A DNA stretch of 64,000 bases from Gracilaria vermiculophylla (Eukaryota; Rhodophyta; Florideophyceae; Gracilariales; Gracilariaceae), in the NCBI GenBank assembly GCA_019155205.2, contig JAHNZQ020000277.1:424190-488189 (forward strand). The letters run 5' to 3'. Position 1 is the first letter of the stretch; each line of letters starts with the position of its first letter. A program made the translations under genes and the position numbers. The notes under the pieces were generated by a model that was given only the letters and a program-made list of their open reading frames with translations, was not told where the DNA came from and did no database searches. Shown piece after piece: positions 61,177-64,000 of this stretch.

Positions 61177-62256
61177 GTGTCATCCTCCGCTCTGACGAAA
61201 AAGCGCCGGCTAAAGTGGGACAGGGCAGGTGCAGATCTTGTCTGTGCGCGTGCCGTGACGAATGCAGGAGCGCACCTCGCCAAGTGGGGAGAAGGCGACA
61301 GACTGTACGCAAAAGCCGCTGAGCTTTTCAATGTGCAGCCAAACAAGCCGTTTAAGACGAACAGCAAGCACACTAGGGACCGGTTTGTGCTGCAGAAAGA
61401 ACGTTGAAAGAGAGAAGATTCTGCATTAGCTAAGCAGTCAGGCACAACGGAGAACCAGTCCAAGCTATGGATCCTTCTCGAGAAGGGCGTCCCGGCTATG
61501 AAGGACGCGCATCTGGCGGCGACCAAGGCGAAGGAGAAGAAGAGTGCCGTCGAAGAAGAGCTTTCCCGTGCTGGGGCGGCCGCTCGAGATGCATCGCTCA
61601 AGTGCCGCACTCATCGGAACGACATGGCCCTCAACAAGAACATGAGTACCAATGACGTAGAAGACGAGTCTGACGGCGACGGGCTTTCCCCAGCGATGAA
61701 GTGTCGACGCCGACGTGAGCATGCAGAAGAGGAAAAGGACAACGCCCTTGTAGAGCTCATCAAGCGCGATGCGGCCGAGCGCCGTGACGTGGAGCGGCGA
61801 AACTGCGCCACCGCTGAGAGGCGTCTCGACCTAGACCAGTGCCGCTTTCAGCGCGAGTTGGACAAAGATGCCGAACGCCGCCAGCGAGATGCGGCCGCCG
61901 AGATTGCTCGCGCGAAGGCTGCTGCTGATGCTGCATCAACGTCCATGGCCGATCGAGAGGAGCGCGTCCAGACGCTGGCGTTAATTGCCGAGCTTGCTCG
62001 TGTTCTCAAAAAAGACAGAGACACAGTTGAGGGGTCAGTTGATATGGTGAAGATGTTAACTGTTTGGAGATATAAGGAGTCCGTTTTGTGCAACCGCCGT
62101 TATCAAAATGCTTTGTTTACCGATTTGCGCCCGCTTTACTACGCGTTGATTGATAGGTACCTTTCGAGAGTCGGGGGCATGCAGTCAAAGAAGGTTGCTG
62201 CTTGGCCACCGTTTAAGCAGCAACGAATGTTCCACAGCAACACAGCAGTAGAGTAG
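61177..62256 (+). pseudogene. MYB/SANT-like accessory protein of the PIF/Harbinger element
   Basis: One frame across 61177-62256, interrupted by a single TGA at 61405-61407. The first part ('KKRRLKWDRAGADLVCARAV' ... 'SKHTRDRFVL') has the Trp-containing trihelix/MYB-like DNA-binding start common to Harbinger-associated proteins. The part after the stop ('KREDSALAKQSGTTE' ...) is the usual linker, followed by a long charged coiled coil. In active elements this protein imports the transposase and binds the element ends. The last 118 nt overlap the 3' end of the transposase on the other strand, so the true 3' end is uncertain. The 5' end may lie upstream of 61177. Confidence 0.65.
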
Positions 62257-63169
62257 ACAGTACCCACAGGGTCCTCGTTAATCTTGAGCTTCCGCGCGAA
62301 ATCGAGGACGGAAAAGACCTGCTTTACCTCCTTGTATCCCTATGCTACCGATACGCGGACGCTAGCCATCTTTGTGTTAACAGTAAAAGCGTTCTCCTCC
62401 TCATTCAGAACGCCGACAGCGTCGGCTTAAACGCTACTTGCATCCAAGGCCAAAGTAGGTACGCTTTGTCGCCAAAGAGGCAATGCTGTTCGCCTCCTAC
62501 CATTAGCCCAGACTCTAAGATGTAGTCCATTCTCGATTCCCTGTAGAGTGTGATGTTGTGCCGCCTTCCCTCCATGGGTCCAGCTAGATGGAAAAGGAGC
62601 CCGTCCGGCGTTACCACAGATTGAAATTTTAGCATGTGCTTGCGCTTGTGGCCGCTGTACACGCTTCGCTGCATTACCTGGCCGGGTCGCGCGATGAAGA
62701 TCCCTGTGCCGTCGATAAAGCCGACGCAGTTATGAAGAGCCTCGCCCTTGTCGAGGACAGCTTTCGCATACAGGGCGGCCCGTTCTTGCATCAGGTCCCC
62801 TCTCCACTGGCGTAAAGTATGACTGCACCGCTCCATGATCAGCTCAGTAGTCTCATAAAATATCTTGCACAGTACTGAGCTGTTTCGATCAAACAGTTCT
62901 TCGAGGTCGCGCCAGCGCGCAGGCGAGGACCGCCGGCGCAGCACAATGGACAGGCGCTCCACGGAAGGTACTCGATGTCGACGTCGGAAGGACGTTTCCT
63001 CGAGCTGTAGCAAGTTAGCAACTCGACTCAAGTACGCGGGCGTTAATCGGAAGAGCGACAAGGCATCTTTTGTGGAAATAATGTTTAAGTTGAAAGAAAC
63101 GGTATAATCTTCCCTTCTGCAGTGTAGCAGAGCTCTTAGGTCACGGCAGACGACAAGGAAGCGGCGCAA
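62139..63169 (-). pseudogene. PIF/Harbinger DDE transposase
   Basis: Open from 63169 to about 62410 with 'LFRLTPAYLSRVANLLQLEE', 'DLEELFDRNSSVLCKIFYE', 'CVGFIDGTGIFIARPG' (first Asp), 'YSGHKRKHMLKFQSVVTPDG', 'GRRHNITLYRES' and 'CLFGDKAYLLWPWMQV' (a further catalytic Asp). Near 62420 the frame shifts by one base; the continuation in the new frame ('LNEEENAFTVNTKMASVRVS' and 'GYKEVKQVFSVLDFARKL') is clearly the missing C terminus, with a TAG where the family has Trp, and ends at 62139. The third acidic residue lies in 'LNEEEN' or 'VRVSVA' neighbourhood. So a frameshift and a nonsense codon inactivate it. Confidence 0.82.
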
Positions 63170-63520
63170 GACTCTTCCAAGCTCTGAGAGTCTCTCGCCA
63201 GACGAGTGTCACTCCAACAGCTCGCGACGCAGGCGCCGCCGAACTCGGTGGAGCTGCGTCAAGCTGTAGTCCCTGATTGCCACCATTCGTGGGGTGACGA
63301 CATCCGCCGAGAGACAGTAGATGAAAGAAGCGTTCCGGCTCGCCGTTAGGACACTCCGGGTAAATTGAGTCGGTTTCTCGGAGGCCGTTTCTTGTCGTAG
63401 CGACGGCTGTGCCGCGGGCTAACCCGTATTGAACGAAAAAGTCCGGTGCCGAAACTCATCAAAAGAATTTTCGTGAAATTATTTTTCCGGTAGTTGGTAC
63501 CCACATTATACCCACAATTT

Positions 63521-63549
63521 CACCCACAGTTGAGTTGCCGAAACTCTCT
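63521..63549 (-). repeat. Right terminal inverted repeat
   Basis: Reverse complement starts AGAGAGTTTCGGCAAC; pairs with 60656-60684; followed by ATT. Confidence 0.88.
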
Positions 63550-63690
63550 ATTATGAGAAAAATTCTTCCATTTTTTCTCTTTGACAATAATTTTTCTTTT
63601 TGACGTAAGTCCTGCCAGTAGTAACTTCACTCATTCGTACCATGTCCATCAAACGATTTTCGTCATTATACACAACCATTTTTCTATGAT
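63550..63690 (-). pseudogene. Decayed Tc1/mariner transposase, upstream part
   Basis: Minus-strand reading gives 'RKMVVYNDENRLMDMV' and 'TTGRTYVKKKNYCQREK', matching the 'V.F.DE..F...G..G..Y.W' segment with the first catalytic Asp of Tc1/mariner. Removing the inserted element and one ATT copy leads from 'NFSH' or 'EFFS' wording into 'MWAYFYIFGKG', the family's '(M)VWG.FS..GKG'. This shows that the two remnants were once one gene. Confidence 0.6.
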
Positions 63691-64000
63691 GTAGATAACT
63701 TCTGCTGTACGTCATAGCCTATTTTAGGCGTCTAAAACGATGATTTTCAGTTATTAAAATATTAAATTTATTATTTTAAAACATTTTGTATCATGAACAG
63801 CCTTTGTGATTTTTGAAATAGATACTGATAAATTTGTTTCCTGTCAAGACTCCATCGCTGACATAAAACGATACATTGCGTCACCGTCCTATCCTTGTTG
63901 TATCCTTCTGTTCGATTTTGGATATCGCTCATGACTTGGTTAAGTCTGTCTTGTACACAATTCTTGAACGCAGAGTTTGAAGGAGTTCCGCCACCAGTTC
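63691..64000. other. AT-rich flank, possibly rest of Tc1/mariner element
   Basis: About 310 bp of AT-rich DNA with stops in all frames. It may hold the decayed N-terminal part of the mariner transposase, but I cannot recognise the helix-turn-helix. Confidence 0.35.

Larger units (their letters stand above)
60656..63549. mobile_element. PIF/Harbinger DNA transposon, complete outline, both genes broken
   Basis: 2,894 bp bounded by inverted repeats of about 29 bp that begin 'AGAGAGTTTCGGC' at both ends (two mismatches), flanked by the 3-bp direct repeat ATT (60653-60655 and 63550-63552). A 3-bp target duplication, a plus-strand MYB-like gene and a convergent minus-strand DDE gene define the PIF/Harbinger class. 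Inside the right end 'ACCCACA' occurs three times (63498-63535), a possible transposase-binding array. Both genes carry inactivating changes, so the copy cannot move on its own. It sits inside the Tc1/mariner remnant. Confidence 0.88.

Noticed and set aside
61177..61407. Independent small MYB-like gene
   Set aside because: The same frame continues after one TGA into the expected linker and coiled coil; it lies inside the Harbinger element and is part of its broken accessory gene.
1..64000. CRISPR arrays, rRNA genes, bacterial operons
   Set aside because: No regularly spaced direct repeats, no rRNA-like stretches, and all recognisable genes are eukaryotic with spliceosomal introns.

Overview
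The window is nuclear DNA of a eukaryote, most probably a red alga (florideophyte type). This is an inference from three things: a trehalose-phosphate synthase with an N-terminal starch-binding domain, mostly intronless genes with occasional introns of about 60-150 nt with standard GT-AG ends, and compact gene blocks separated by AT-rich DNA holding decayed DNA transposons. No bacterial operon signals, CRISPR arrays or rRNA genes were seen.

Layout. 1-1.7 kb: remnant of a PIF/Harbinger transposase. 1.7-30 kb: a dense housekeeping block. It holds an unknown protein, an N-acetylglucosaminyltransferase I-like enzyme with a KDEL tail, a PH-domain kinase, calnexin, elongation factor 2, CBM20-TPS-TPP, a small secreted protein, a malectin-domain protein, the RNA polymerase I subunit RPA12, a bZIP-like factor, isoprenylcysteine methyltransferase, a TLC-domain membrane protein, a one-TM protein with an RVxF motif, and a UBE2O-type E2/E3 enzyme. 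30-48.6 kb: an AT-rich, gene-poor region dominated by three related minus-strand genes for membrane proteins with the split architecture of ionotropic glutamate receptors. An orphan three-TM protein lies between the first and second copies, and a tRNA-like repeat, a decayed DDE transposon and simple repeats lie around them. 48.6-58.7 kb: a very GC-rich block with AP-3 beta, a secreted Asn-Gly repeat protein, an RBM26/27-like RNA-binding protein, TRAP-beta and CHMP6. 58.7-64 kb: AT-rich DNA with a decayed Tc1/mariner copy split by a 2.9-kb PIF/Harbinger element that has terminal inverted repeats, a 3-bp target duplication and both of its genes (MYB-like and DDE), each broken.

Functional themes. 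Several genes act in the early secretory pathway and glycoprotein handling (calnexin, malectin-like, TRAP-beta, the KDEL-tagged GnT-I-like protein) or in endosomal traffic (AP-3 beta, CHMP6). The most unusual content is the receptor/channel-like tandem family, including an approximately 640-bp tract with introns that is nearly identical between two copies that are otherwise clearly diverged. Splice sites were placed by eye using reading phase, motif continuity and, for the tandem family, paralogue comparison. They need transcript confirmation.
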